Shown piece by piece: positions 34,850 to 43,308 of a DNA stretch of 64,000 bases (its first letter is position 1; every line of letters begins with the position of its first letter). The notes beneath the pieces are model-generated. The model was not told where the DNA came from, searched no databases, and worked only from the letters and a program-made list of their open reading frames with translations. A program made the translations under genes and the position numbers. This DNA comes from Archaeoglobus sulfaticallidus PM70-1 (GTDB taxonomy: Archaea; Halobacteriota; Archaeoglobi; Archaeoglobales; Archaeoglobaceae): assembly GCF_000385565.1 (NCBI RefSeq), contig NC_021169.1, positions 372,001 to 436,000 of the forward strand. Direction: 5' to 3'.

Positions 34850-36712
34850 ATGTCAATTGATTACGATAAACTTGGATTGAAAGTTGGTATCGAGATCCAT
34901 CAACAGCTTGATACTGAAAGAAAACTATTCTGCAACTGTCCAACCTTTCATAGGGATGTTGAAGATTCAAATTTTGAATTCTTCAGGTATTTGCGAGCCA
35001 AGAAAAGCGAAATGGGTGAAGAAGATAGAGCAGCTAAAGAAGAAGTTTTGAGGAGTAAGAAGTTCATCTACAAGTTTTACGACACCACATGTTTAGTTGA
35101 GGCTGATGAGGAGCCGCCCACCGAGATTAACAGAGAGGCTTTGAAAATAGCGATTCAGGTTGCGAAGATGCTGAACATGGATGTTGTGGATGAGATTCAT
35201 GTGATGAGGAAGATAGTGATTGACGGCAGCAACACAACAGGTTTTCAGAGGACCGCTCTTGTTGCTTTAAACGGCCACCTGGATATAGGCGACAAAAGGA
35301 TTGGAGTATCCACACTCTGCGTTGAGGAGGAAGCCTGCAGAAAGGTTGAAGAGGGGGAGGGTTATGTTGTTTACTCCCTCGATAGGCTTGGCATTCCTCT
35401 AATAGAGATCGGGACAGATCCTGACATAACAAACCCTGATGAGGCGATGGAAACTGCAAGAAAGCTTGGAATGATCCTGAGATCGACCGGGAAAGTCAAG
35501 AGAGGTCTGGGAACGATAAGGCAGGATGTGAACATAAGCATCAAAGATGGTGCGAGGGTTGAGATAAAAGGTGTTCAGGAACTCGATATTCTGGCAAAAA
35601 TCGTTGAATATGAGGTGATAAGGCAGATAAATCTGCTCAAGATCAGAGATGAGCTGAAATCGAGGAATGCAGAGGTTGTTCACGAGGTTTATGATGTGAG
35701 GGAGGTATTTAAGGATACAAAATCGAAGATACTCAGGAAGGCAGGGTTCATTGGAGCGATCGTTTTGAGGAAGTTTGCGGGCATAGTAGGCAGAGAGATC
35801 CAGCCGAACAGAAGGCTTGGGACAGAGTTCTCTGATATTGCTAAAACATTCGGATTGGGAGGGATATTTCATACAGACGAGCTACCGGCGTATGGTATCA
35901 GCAAAGAGGAGGTTGAAAAGCTTAGAGAGTATCTGAATGCTGGTGAGGAGGATGCTGTAATCCTGGCTGGAGGTAGCAGAGACAGGGTTATAAAAGCTTT
36001 GGAGAGGATATGTGAGAGGGCTGAAGCCTGTCTGCATGGCATTCCGGAGGAGACAAGAAAGGCCAATGAAGACGGAACAACCTCCTACCTGAGACCTTTA
36101 CCTGGTTCAGCCAGAATGTATCCGGAGACGGATGTATCTTCGGTTGTTGTTGATGAAGAACTGCTGGATGTTGAGATCCCGGAGCTTATTGAGGAGAGAG
36201 CTAGGAGATATAGAGAAATGGGACTGTCAGAAGATTTAGCCAGCATCATCGCTGACTCTCCTTACTACGATGTCTTTGAAGAATATTCAAAGCATCTGGC
36301 TCCCGCTTTGGTGGCGAGAGTTTTGCACCTAACCCCATCAGAGCTGAAAAAGGATGGCTTTGATGTATCTAGGCTTGAGAGGATGCACTTCGTTGTAACA
36401 CTTGATCTACTAAAGGATGGAAAGATTGCAAAGGAGGGCGTTTACGAGGTGCTGAAAATATTCTGTTCCAATCCATCTGCGAGTGAGGAAGAAATAATCG
36501 AGATGGTTGGTGGAACTGAAGATCTGGAAAAAGACCTCGAATCCTTTATATCCAGTTTGATAACCGAGAAGTCAGATTTCATTAGAGAAAGAGGAATTAA
36601 TGCCTTCAAACCACTCATGGGCCTGGTTATGAAGGAGTTTCGAGGTAAAATTGATGGAAAGGTAATTGCCGACAAGCTTAAAGCAAAAATTGAGGAGTTT
36701 CTGGGGGGTTAA
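34850..36712 (+). CDS. gatE: Glu-tRNA(Gln) amidotransferase subunit E
   Basis: Archaeal subunit that, with GatD, converts Glu-tRNA(Gln) to Gln-tRNA(Gln). 620 residues, the usual length. GatB-type kinase core with KVGIEIHQQLDTERKLFCNC (11-30), VRKI/IDGSNTTGFQRT, TLCVEEEACR, IPLIEIGTDPDITNPDEAM, VKRGLGTIRQDVNIS and GVQELDILAK. An AspRS-like GAD insertion (about 275-405), specific for GatE, is followed by YPETDVSSV and the C-terminal YqeY-like domain. GatD is not in the window. Followed 4 nt later by an unrecognised gene. Confidence 0.96.
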   Translation: MSIDYDKLGLKVGIEIHQQLDTERKLFCNCPTFHRDVEDSNFEFFRYLRAKKSEMGEEDRAAKEEVLRSKKFIYKFYDTTCLVEADEEPPTEINREALKIAIQVAKMLNMDVVDEIHVMRKIVIDGSNTTGFQRTALVALNGHLDIGDKRIGVSTLCVEEEACRKVEEGEGYVVYSLDRLGIPLIEIGTDPDITNPDEAMETARKLGMILRSTGKVKRGLGTIRQDVNISIKDGARVEIKGVQELDILAKIVEYEVIRQINLLKIRDELKSRNAEVVHEVYDVREVFKDTKSKILRKAGFIGAIVLRKFAGIVGREIQPNRRLGTEFSDIAKTFGLGGIFHTDELPAYGISKEEVEKLREYLNAGEEDAVILAGGSRDRVIKALERICERAEACLHGIPEETRKANEDGTTSYLRPLPGSARMYPETDVSSVVVDEELLDVEIPELIEERARRYREMGLSEDLASIIADSPYYDVFEEYSKHLAPALVARVLHLTPSELKKDGFDVSRLERMHFVVTLDLLKDGKIAKEGVYEVLKIFCSNPSASEEEIIEMVGGTEDLEKDLESFISSLITEKSDFIRERGINAFKPLMGLVMKEFRGKIDGKVIADKLKAKIEEFLGG

Positions 36713-36716
36713 ACTT

Positions 36717-37577
36717 ATGAAAGTCAAGATTGGAAGTTTTAGCAAGCATGATGGAAACGAGATTGCTGAGGAACTGAAAAAAATGGGTTTGAATGTGGAA
36801 GTTAAAAGATATATCGAGGTTACCTATGAAGAACTAACCTTTCTTGAAGGAAATTTAAGCAAATTAAAGGAGATGAACCTCCCTGAGGTGAGTAAGTGGG
36901 AGGAATACATCAATGCTGCGAAGGAAATCATCGAACAGGGCATTGAAGAGGGTATGATGATTAAGGAGTTTAAAGATAAGTTCATGGAAAGGTTTCTTCC
37001 AGAAGGGGGAAAGGATATCTCCGAGATAATTAAGCTGAAAATTGAAGCGGGAGAAAGTGTGGATGAGGAGGAGATAAAAAAGGCTCTCGATTTTTCCATA
37101 AAAAAAGCTCTTTTGAGTTATCCAATTGAGAAAATACTCGAGCTGGTTGAGGTTCAGAATGATGAGGATAAGATCGAGAAAAGAATTCCGGATGACCCGT
37201 ATCTGAGTATCCCTGTTATGGATTTTGAAGGTGATTTACCAGAAGGTGTTGAGGTTTCGAGCAGGATTGAAGCGATGGTTGATGAGATGGTTGATATCTA
37301 CACCAATGTTGCTGATATCCTGAACCTGGATGAAAGGGTTGAGGAACTCGACATGGATACTGCCACTTCTCTAATGGCAATGTATTCTCTGCTGGTTAGA
37401 GTTCTCGAGGAGGCGAAAGAAAAAAAGAGCATAGAGAAGTTCATTTCAGAGAACATGGAAATGGAAGTAGAGGATATGCATATCCTGGTCACAAAAGAAG
37501 CTTTTGCAGAGATTCTCAGAGATCTCGAGAAGGCAAAACTTCTGAAAATCAAAAAGGGCAAGGTGATATTAAGATAG
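36717..37577 (+). CDS. Uncharacterised protein in a gatE operon
   Basis: 286 residues from the ATG at 36717, with GGGGGG just before the gatE stop serving as ribosome binding site. I do not recognise a family. The N-terminal 45 residues (KVKIGSFSKHDGNEIAEELK, VEVKRYIEVTYEELTFLEG) look like a small alpha/beta unit of the kind found in proteins that handle conflicting-sign charges; the rest is acidic and helical (many E/D, EAKEKKSIEKF), ending in a winged-helix-like LRDLEKAKLLKIKKGKVILR. No signal peptide or membrane helix. Tight coupling to gatE suggests a link with translation, but nothing shows it directly. Confidence 0.6.
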   Translation: MKVKIGSFSKHDGNEIAEELKKMGLNVEVKRYIEVTYEELTFLEGNLSKLKEMNLPEVSKWEEYINAAKEIIEQGIEEGMMIKEFKDKFMERFLPEGGKDISEIIKLKIEAGESVDEEEIKKALDFSIKKALLSYPIEKILELVEVQNDEDKIEKRIPDDPYLSIPVMDFEGDLPEGVEVSSRIEAMVDEMVDIYTNVADILNLDERVEELDMDTATSLMAMYSLLVRVLEEAKEKKSIEKFISENMEMEVEDMHILVTKEAFAEILRDLEKAKLLKIKKGKVILR

Positions 37578-37583
37578 TTCCTT

Positions 37584-38348
37584 TCATACCCACCTGCACA
37601 GCCTTTTTTCAATGATCTCGAGAACTATGTACATTGAGAAGCCCAGCAATGCCATGGAGATTATTCCTGCGTAGAGACTTTTATAATCTGCCCGGCTCCA
37701 GGCGTCCATTATGACATAACCCAGCCCGGTTGTTGTTGCGAAAGACTCAGCAAAGAACAGAACGGCTATAGCTGTTCCAACGCTGATTCTCATCGCCGTG
37801 AGTATTCTGGGCAATGAAGCTGGAAATACGACATGCCTGTAAACATCCCAGTCGCTCGCTCCGAGCGATTTGAGGGAGAGAATGTAGTACTCACTGATGT
37901 TTCTTGCAGAATCTCTTGTGGTTACGAGTATCTGGAAGAAGAGTATCATCGCAATCAGGAAGATCTTCGATGCATCACCTATGCCAAAAAGGAGTATTAT
38001 CAGTGGCAGGAGGACTATGTGCGGTATTGGGTAAAGCAAGAAAATGAATGGGGATATGATCCTGTCAGCACTGTCTTTGAAGCACATGAGTCCAAGAGGG
38101 ATGGAAATTGATAAAGCCAGAATTATCGAGTAAACAACCCTGAACAGGCTGACGGCAACATGCTTCGAGAGTTCGGGCAGTTTAATCAGAAAGTAAATAA
38201 CAACCTCAAATGGCTGTGGCAGGGCTGGTGATGAGACTATGTAGCTGGTTAAACTCCAGACTGTGATGATGGTCAGGGCTGATAGGAAGTATCCTTTAAA
38301 TTCGGCTATCAGTCTTCTATTCCCACTATCTCCCTTATCTCCCGACAT
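37584..38348 (-). CDS. ABC transporter permease, NitT/TauT (SsuC-like) type
   Basis: 254 residues, six membrane helices, with the family's coupling loop ISEYYILSLKSLGASDWDVY (about 150-169) and the preceding PIPHIVLLPLIILLFGIG. Such permeases import nitrate, sulfonates, taurine or thiamine precursors; substrate not deducible. Its ATG overlaps the ATPase gene's end by 40 nt, so a later start is possible. With the next two genes it makes a complete importer. Confidence 0.88.
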   Translation of the reverse strand: MSGDKGDSGNRRLIAEFKGYFLSALTIITVWSLTSYIVSSPALPQPFEVVIYFLIKLPELSKHVAVSLFRVVYSIILALSISIPLGLMCFKDSADRIISPFIFLLYPIPHIVLLPLIILLFGIGDASKIFLIAMILFFQILVTTRDSARNISEYYILSLKSLGASDWDVYRHVVFPASLPRILTAMRISVGTAIAVLFFAESFATTTGLGYVIMDAWSRADYKSLYAGIISMALLGFSMYIVLEIIEKRLCRWV

Positions 38349-39046
38349 TTTTCGAAGAACCCCTCTTCATATCTGTATTCCACTCTTCCAGCACCCTCAT
38401 TCTTCACAATCCTTTTAACCCTTCCAGGCCTTTCCGTGAGAACGACTATCTTTTTTCCAAGCAGCACAGCTTCTTCTATGTTGTGTGTTACAAGAAGAAT
38501 GGTCGCAGAGGTTTCCTGCCATATCTTGATCAGAAAATTCTGGAGTCTCTCTCTTGAAAGGGCATCGAGCGATGAGAAAGGCTCATCCATCAGCAGTATC
38601 GAGGGCTTCATTGCAAGCGCTCTCGCGAACGCAACCCTCTGCCTCATACCTCCAGACAGGTGTTTGGGATAGCTGTTTTCAAACCCTTCAAGCCCGAGTT
38701 TTCTGATCAAAAATTTCACTCTGTTATCTATCTCGTCTTTCGGGTATTTCTGGATCTTCAGGCCTATTGCGATGTTCTCTCTAACAGTCTTCCACGGAAA
38801 AAGACCGTAGTCTTGCAGGATTAAGGCCACATCCTTTCTGACTGAGTTAACGATCTTTCCATCTATCAGCACTTCTCCACCTGTCGGTTCAAGCAGTCCG
38901 GAAAAAATTAAAAGGAGTGTTGATTTTCCGCAACCAGAAGGCCCGATTATCGAGCAAATTTCTCCTTTCTCCACTTCAAAGCTTATGCTTTCTATGGCTT
39001 TAACTCCGTTCTCGTAGATCTTTGAGATGTTCCTGGCTTCAATCAT
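38309..39046 (-). CDS. ABC transporter ATPase, NitT/TauT (SsuB-like) type
   Basis: 245 residues from the ATG at 39046 (MIEARNISKIYENG); the longer frame overlaps the binding-protein gene and is unlikely. Walker [21 protein letters not shown]-loop ILQDYGLFPWKTVRENIAIG, the signature KHLSGGMRQRVAFARALA, Walker B ILLMDEPFSSLDALSRERL and H-loop VTHNIEEAVLLG are all present. The LFPWKTV Q-loop is typical of this subfamily. Lies between the binding protein and permease genes. Confidence 0.93.
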   Translation of the reverse strand: MIEARNISKIYENGVKAIESISFEVEKGEICSIIGPSGCGKSTLLLIFSGLLEPTGGEVLIDGKIVNSVRKDVALILQDYGLFPWKTVRENIAIGLKIQKYPKDEIDNRVKFLIRKLGLEGFENSYPKHLSGGMRQRVAFARALAMKPSILLMDEPFSSLDALSRERLQNFLIKIWQETSATILLVTHNIEEAVLLGKKIVVLTERPGRVKRIVKNEGAGRVEYRYEEGFFEKCREIREIVGIED

Positions 39047-39068
39047 GTTTGCGGCAGATCTGATGAAT

Positions 39069-39983
39069 TCAATCAACCCATTCAACAACGTTCTCGTAAG
39101 GGACCTCTTTTGCAAGACCCTTTTCCATGGCCCATTCGAGGTATCGGTCATAGAACTCCTTCGGGAACTTCTGGGATTTTGGATACAGGGGCATGTTGTA
39201 CTTCTCTGCTATGTCCTGGGGGACTCTCGCGATTTCTATGAACTTGCTTCTGTATTTTGAGGGGTTCGAATTTATCTGCTCTACAGCCTCATCGTAAGCC
39301 TTGAGGAACCTTTTTACTGTGTCTGTATCAACATCACCCTTCATAACGATAACAGTCTGTGAGATGCTCTTGTCGAAATCTGCATCAGATATGGTCCTCT
39401 TGGCTCCTTTGGATTCCGCAAAACTCGCGAGTGGCTCGGGCAGAACAGCAGCATCCACCTTATTATCGAGCAGTGCCTGCATTCTGAGCGGTATTTTCTT
39501 TATTTCTATCTTCTCGATGGGGATATCTCTGAGCATCATGTCCGTGACGAATTCTATGATCGTGTTTTTGGATATTGCCACCTGTTTACCGGCGAGATCT
39601 TCAGGTTTCTCGATTTGGGAGTTTGGCGAGGCTAATACGGCAAATACGCCCTCTGATGGAGTTTTTCCAAGGCATAGCGATACGATTTTAACATCCACAC
39701 CGCTGTTCTTCAGCAGTATCACATCGAGCGGGTCTGTGATCATACCATCTATGCTTGCGGAAGTGAAAGCCGAGTCCCTCTCCAGCGCGCTCTGAAAGGT
39801 CACCACTTCAACATCCAAACCGTATTTTTCGAATATTTTCTCCTCATCAGCAACGACAATCGGCAGGGAGTCTTCAATTGGCAGGATTCCGATCTTCAAT
39901 GTCTTTTTCTCCTGAGTGCATCCTGATAGGGCTGTTAGGGTTATAAGAACTATGGCTAATACGCAAAGTGTCAGCTTCTTCAT
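39069..39983 (-). CDS. ABC transporter substrate-binding lipoprotein (NMT1/SsuA-like)
   Basis: 304 residues from the ATG at 39983, giving the lipoprotein signal MKKLTLCVLAIVLITLTALS before lipobox GC. The mature protein has the NMT1/SsuA layout: LKIGILPIEDSLPIVVADEE, EKYGLDVEVVTFQSALERDS, DLAGKQVAISKNTIIEFVTDMM spread over two strands, and ALLDNKVDAAVLPEPLAS. Candidate ligands include sulfonates, nitrate or a thiamine pyrimidine; none can be chosen from sequence alone. First gene of the three-gene importer. Confidence 0.88.
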   Translation of the reverse strand: MKKLTLCVLAIVLITLTALSGCTQEKKTLKIGILPIEDSLPIVVADEEKIFEKYGLDVEVVTFQSALERDSAFTSASIDGMITDPLDVILLKNSGVDVKIVSLCLGKTPSEGVFAVLASPNSQIEKPEDLAGKQVAISKNTIIEFVTDMMLRDIPIEKIEIKKIPLRMQALLDNKVDAAVLPEPLASFAESKGAKRTISDADFDKSISQTVIVMKGDVDTDTVKRFLKAYDEAVEQINSNPSKYRSKFIEIARVPQDIAEKYNMPLYPKSQKFPKEFYDRYLEWAMEKGLAKEVPYENVVEWVD

Positions 39984-40337
39984 GGGTTGAACTTGAATGT
40001 TAAACAGAAAGATTTTTCGATATTCTGGATGGCATGTTCTGGTATCCTTGAAGTTCATTAATTCTGATATGAGATTATATATGAAATTTATAAAATGTAC
40101 CTAACAAAATCTTAGGTGTTTTGAGTAGCATACAAAATTTTTTTGGAGTTTATTCTTGAGATTAAAGAGTATTAGCTGTAAAAAAGTGAATGTGGTGCAT
40201 AAAATTCATAAAAAAGCTCGATCATGGACTCAGTGATGTTTATAAATGGGTTGCAGCTTTGATGGTTGCAGAAGCTTAAATACTGAAGCAGGCTGGAAGA
40301 TTTATATTTGGGGAAAAATAAGGGAAGATTACTGGTG

Positions 40338-40490
40338 GTTAAAATCAGACTATGGCAGGATTGAAAGTAGCAAACAACATGATAGCGAACTCTTCTGTTT
40401 TGCTGGTTGAAATCAAGCTATGGTAGAATTGAAAGAGCAACAGATGAGAAATATTCAATCAGTTATGTTGAAATCATGGTATATCGAAAG
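40338..40490 (+). CRISPR. Degenerate CRISPR relic: two full repeats and one truncated
   Basis: Two 30-nt repeats occur at 40338-40367 and 40406-40435, identical at 25 of 30 positions, both beginning GTT(A/G)AAATCA and ending ATTGAAAG, separated by a 38-nt spacer. A third copy at 40467-40490 (24 nt; begins GTTGAAATCA, ends CGAAAG) has lost about six bases; its spacer is 31 nt. As I recall, the A. fulgidus repeat begins GTTGAAATCAGAC and ends GGATTGAAAG, and the first copy here shares all but one of those bases. Mismatched repeats and the shortened third unit mark a dead array. No cas gene is in the window. The rest of the 776-bp gap (39984-40759) shows no gene. Confidence 0.6.
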
Positions 40491-40728
40491 TCCATCGAGT
40501 GCCCCATCATAAAAACTAGTTCAAATCACTTTACTTGGATAAAACCGATAAAGGTGACTACCCGAGGATTTTAGTTGAATTAAGAGTAGGAATTAAAAAT
40601 ACTGAGCAAATCTAGTGTTGTTATGTCTAAAAAGAAGTACTTCGACTTACTCCCCACACATTAAGATTTGATCTCTAAAACTATTAGAATTGAATAGATT
40701 ATCGAATCCCAAATCCCAATGCCGACAG

Positions 40729-40737
40729 TTATAAAAA
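40729..40737 (+). promoter_or_regulatory. TATA box of the EF-Tu-domain-like gene
   Basis: GTTATAAAA is centred about 27 nt before the ATG at 40760, again the leaderless spacing. Confidence 0.45.
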
Positions 40738-40759
40738 TGTTGATGTTCACAAGTATTTC

Positions 40760-41002
40760 ATGGAAGAAGCTGGTAGGGTCACACACTACTTTTCGAAAGC
40801 GGGTGTTGCCGCAGTAGTTTTAACAAAAAAGTTGAAAGTTGGGGATAGAATAAAGATAAAAGGGAATACAACTGATTTTGAGCAGATAGTCGAGTCAATA
40901 GAGATAAACCACAAGAAAGTTGACTCTGCACTCCCGGGTGATCTGGTAGGTATAAAGGTAAAGGATAGAGTCAGGAAGAAAGATATAGTTTATCTGCTTT
41001 AG
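40760..41002 (+). CDS. Small translation-factor-like protein (EF-Tu domain 2 fold)
   Basis: 80 residues, resembling the second beta-barrel of EF-Tu/IF2 GTPases on its own: VTHYFSKAGVAAVVLTKKLKVGDRIKIKG, split as VLTKKLKVGDRIKIKGNTTD, then IVESIEINHKKVDSALPGD, GIKVKDRVRKKDIVYLL. The pattern x-G-V-A-x-x-x-L-x3-L-x-V-G-D-x-I-x-I-x-G and A-x-P-G-D-x-V-G-I-K is diagnostic. Such small proteins are widespread in archaea, often near U32 peptidases; function unknown. Its last 32 nt overlap the convergent coiled-coil gene. Confidence 0.8.
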   Translation: MEEAGRVTHYFSKAGVAAVVLTKKLKVGDRIKIKGNTTDFEQIVESIEINHKKVDSALPGDLVGIKVKDRVRKKDIVYLL

Positions 41003-42095
41003 CATCGAACACGAGCTCAACTTCTGCGTCATATAACTTTTTAGCCATCTCAGACAGCTCTGTTTTAAGCTTCTTAAGCTCATTCTCTTTCTCTTCAATC
41101 TGCTTTCTCAGAGACCTTACCTCCTTATCAATTGTATTCGATGATTTCGAAGCCATTATGGACTTCAGATTCTTGATCCTGGACTGAACATCTGTAAGCT
41201 CTCTTTTCAAATTGTCAACTTCCTCGATCATTTTGTCCGCATCAGAAACCATGGACAGGTTTTTCAGGATCAGATCCCGCTGGGAATCTTTAACCCTCAC
41301 CTCACCCTTCATAATGGCTGTAGATGTTTTAGATGCCAGTTCTGTGAAATCACTATCGGCGAGACAGCGGTAGGACTTGAAGTCAACTCTTCTCCCTGTT
41401 GAATGGGCATAAAGCTTGATTGGCTTTTTGATAACACCCAGAATGTACTCAAGTTTGCTTTCAATCTGGTTTACTTTATCCATTAGCTCTTTCTCTTTAG
41501 AATACAGCCTTTCAAGCTCGGCAACATCTATTTCGCTCTCATTTTTCTCAATTCTCTCGATCTCATTGAGCTTCTCTCTCAGTCTATCGATTTCATCAAT
41601 CAGCCTTTCAAATTGAGTGATTTTTTCCAGCATGTTTATGCTCAGCAGGTATCTACTATCGTTTCTCAGAGCCTCATACTGCTTTATTATCTCGGTTATC
41701 CTTTTAATTGCATTATTCAGCCCTTCAAGTTCCGGAGGTTTCACGGCAAAGAGTAGCCTGAAGTTCTTGGCAATCGCAATCACAAGCCTCTCTGTGCTTT
41801 TGCTAACGCTGTTGAAATACTCTGTGTTATCTTTATCTTTGAAAACCCACTGCTTCTTCATCGTGGCAACGAAGTTCTTCGCAACGCCCTGAAGCTTTGG
41901 ATGGAGAAATTCAATCGGGAAGGATTCAAGTTCGAGGATAAAATCGGAAACGGCATCTCTCAAATCTGAAATCCTTGAGTTAATAAATCTCTCTATCTCT
42001 ATCTCCTGATCTCTTTTAATGTTCTTAAGAGCTTCTTTTAGCTCTGGTATTGTTAAACGCTCCCTCTTTTTCTTTTTGAAGAGACTGAATCTCAT
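40971..42095 (-). CDS. Coiled-coil protein of unknown function
   Basis: 374 residues from the ATG at 42095, which overlaps the stop of the DUF166 gene (ATGA); a longer frame reaches 42197 but lies over that gene. It starts MRFSLFKKKKRERLTIPELKE and contains two long predicted coiled coils: about 145-205 (NMLEKITQFERLIDEIDRLREK onward) and about 275-350 (ADKMIEEVDNLKRELTDVQ, then VRSLRKQIEEKENELKKLKT). No membrane helix, no recognised domain. Context is the PrmC-DUF166 operon. The 3' end overlaps the convergent 80-residue gene by 32 nt. Confidence 0.65.
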   Translation of the reverse strand: MRFSLFKKKKRERLTIPELKEALKNIKRDQEIEIERFINSRISDLRDAVSDFILELESFPIEFLHPKLQGVAKNFVATMKKQWVFKDKDNTEYFNSVSKSTERLVIAIAKNFRLLFAVKPPELEGLNNAIKRITEIIKQYEALRNDSRYLLSINMLEKITQFERLIDEIDRLREKLNEIERIEKNESEIDVAELERLYSKEKELMDKVNQIESKLEYILGVIKKPIKLYAHSTGRRVDFKSYRCLADSDFTELASKTSTAIMKGEVRVKDSQRDLILKNLSMVSDADKMIEEVDNLKRELTDVQSRIKNLKSIMASKSSNTIDKEVRSLRKQIEEKENELKKLKTELSEMAKKLYDAEVELVFDAKADKLYLSS

Positions 42096-42745
42096 TCTGT
42101 CCTCTCCCTGGCTCGCTGTATTGCTTTCTCCACAGCCCTCTTGTGTACTCTCGCAGCCTTGTGTATTCCGCCCTCTATTCCTCTCGTCGCGTAACACGGG
42201 AATATCTGCGTGTAGTAGCCAGCTTTTGAAGGAGCCTCATTCACATCGAGTCCCTTTATCTTTTCGGCAACGAAGTAGGTTGCCCCGCAGAAGGCACTTC
42301 TTTTAACCTCAACCTCAGCTACCCTGTCACCCTCGAGCTTAACCTCTACCTCAGGCTTTCCGAAGTGCTTGAAGAATTCTCGATATCTCTTGTCATCAAT
42401 CTCTGGAGTTGCACAGCATATCTCTTCCCAGACAACCTTAATGCCCCTCTTCTCACCCTCTTTCTTGAGCTGGACATAAGAGCCAGCTTTAGCTCCTCCA
42501 GAAAATATCACGAGCTTGTTGCTGAGCTTTTTCAGAAGCTCAAGGTTTATGTCCGGGTGGCCAGCATATGACACGAACATATCCGCCTCGAGAAACTCCT
42601 CCGGGAGATTCAGGTACTCGGATGGATTCTCGATGAGTTCTGGCAGATCTTCCGGAATTTTGAATACAACCACATCGAAGAACTTTTTCATCAGCTCAAC
42701 ATCCTTCTCTCTCGCTCTACTCCTCAGAATAACTCCTACCTTCAT
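42092..42745 (-). CDS. DUF166 family protein
   Basis: 217 residues. Starts KVGVILRSRAREKDVELMKK and includes ADMFVSYAGHPDINLELLK, VIFSGGAKAGSY, a Cys pair in EEICCATPEID, then RSAFCGATYFVAEKIKG and QIFPCYATRGIEGGIHKAA. The spread conserved cysteines suggest a bound metal or iron-sulfur centre. I recognise the pattern as DUF166, an archaeal family found mainly in methanogens and Archaeoglobales; some databases call it thymidylate-synthase-like without evidence. It lies 11 nt after the PrmC-like gene. Confidence 0.65.
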   Translation of the reverse strand: MKVGVILRSRAREKDVELMKKFFDVVVFKIPEDLPELIENPSEYLNLPEEFLEADMFVSYAGHPDINLELLKKLSNKLVIFSGGAKAGSYVQLKKEGEKRGIKVVWEEICCATPEIDDKRYREFFKHFGKPEVEVKLEGDRVAEVEVKRSAFCGATYFVAEKIKGLDVNEAPSKAGYYTQIFPCYATRGIEGGIHKAARVHKRAVEKAIQRARERTE

Positions 42746-42756
42746 CTTAACCCTCT

Positions 42757-43308
42757 TTAACTCTCTTTAAATATTCTGACAGCGTACAGCATCTCGAAAA
42801 AGAGCTTTTTGGTGCTGATAACCTCAAAGCTAAAGCCACTTTTATCTAGTATTTCATAAACATCAGGCGTGTTGTATGATGAGAATGTCATCACAGCCCT
42901 TCCACCATCAACCAGTGCATCATCAAGCTGACTGAGGAATCTTCTCATAACATCAACACCTTTCTCACCACCATGTAACGCTAAATCCAACCAGTCTCCC
43001 GTTAGCTCTTTTTCATCGAGTTCGACATATGGGGGATTGAAGAGTATCAGTGTGAACTTCTTTTTGAAGCAGGTCAGCAAATCTCCTCTGACTGCGTTGA
43101 GTCCTTGGTTGTGGGCAACCCTAACCGCATAAGGCGAGATATCGCTTGCAACCAAAAATTTGCACCTGTCTTTCACATTCTTGGCGACATAGCCACTTCC
43201 AGTTCCAACCTCCAAAACTATGTCGTCTTTCTTTACCTCTTTAAGGGCAGCCTCAAGCAGGAGTTCGGTATCCTCAAGTACAGGGTAAACTTTCGAGTAA
43301 TCATCCAT
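42757..43308 (-). CDS. HemK/PrmC-type protein glutamine methyltransferase
   Basis: 183-residue class I methyltransferase without the bacterial N-terminal helical domain, as in archaeal/eukaryotic Mtq2. SAM motif VLEVGTGSGYVAKNV (32-46), ASDISPYAVRVA, and the catalytic NPPY in LILFNPPYVELDE (about 91-103), which binds the glutamine side chain of release factor aRF1. The Mtq2 partner Trm112 is not visible here. Overlaps ksgA by 8 nt; the order DUF655-ksgA-HemK is widely conserved in archaea. Confidence 0.88.
   Translation of the reverse strand: MDDYSKVYPVLEDTELLLEAALKEVKKDDIVLEVGTGSGYVAKNVKDRCKFLVASDISPYAVRVAHNQGLNAVRGDLLTCFKKKFTLILFNPPYVELDEKELTGDWLDLALHGGEKGVDVMRRFLSQLDDALVDGGRAVMTFSSYNTPDVYEILDKSGFSFEVISTKKLFFEMLYAVRIFKES

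Noticed and set aside
40261-40290. A fourth, upstream CRISPR repeat copy
   Set aside because: GTTGCAGAAGCTTAAATACTGAAG resembles the repeat only loosely and the distance to the first good copy (about 49 bp) does not fit.
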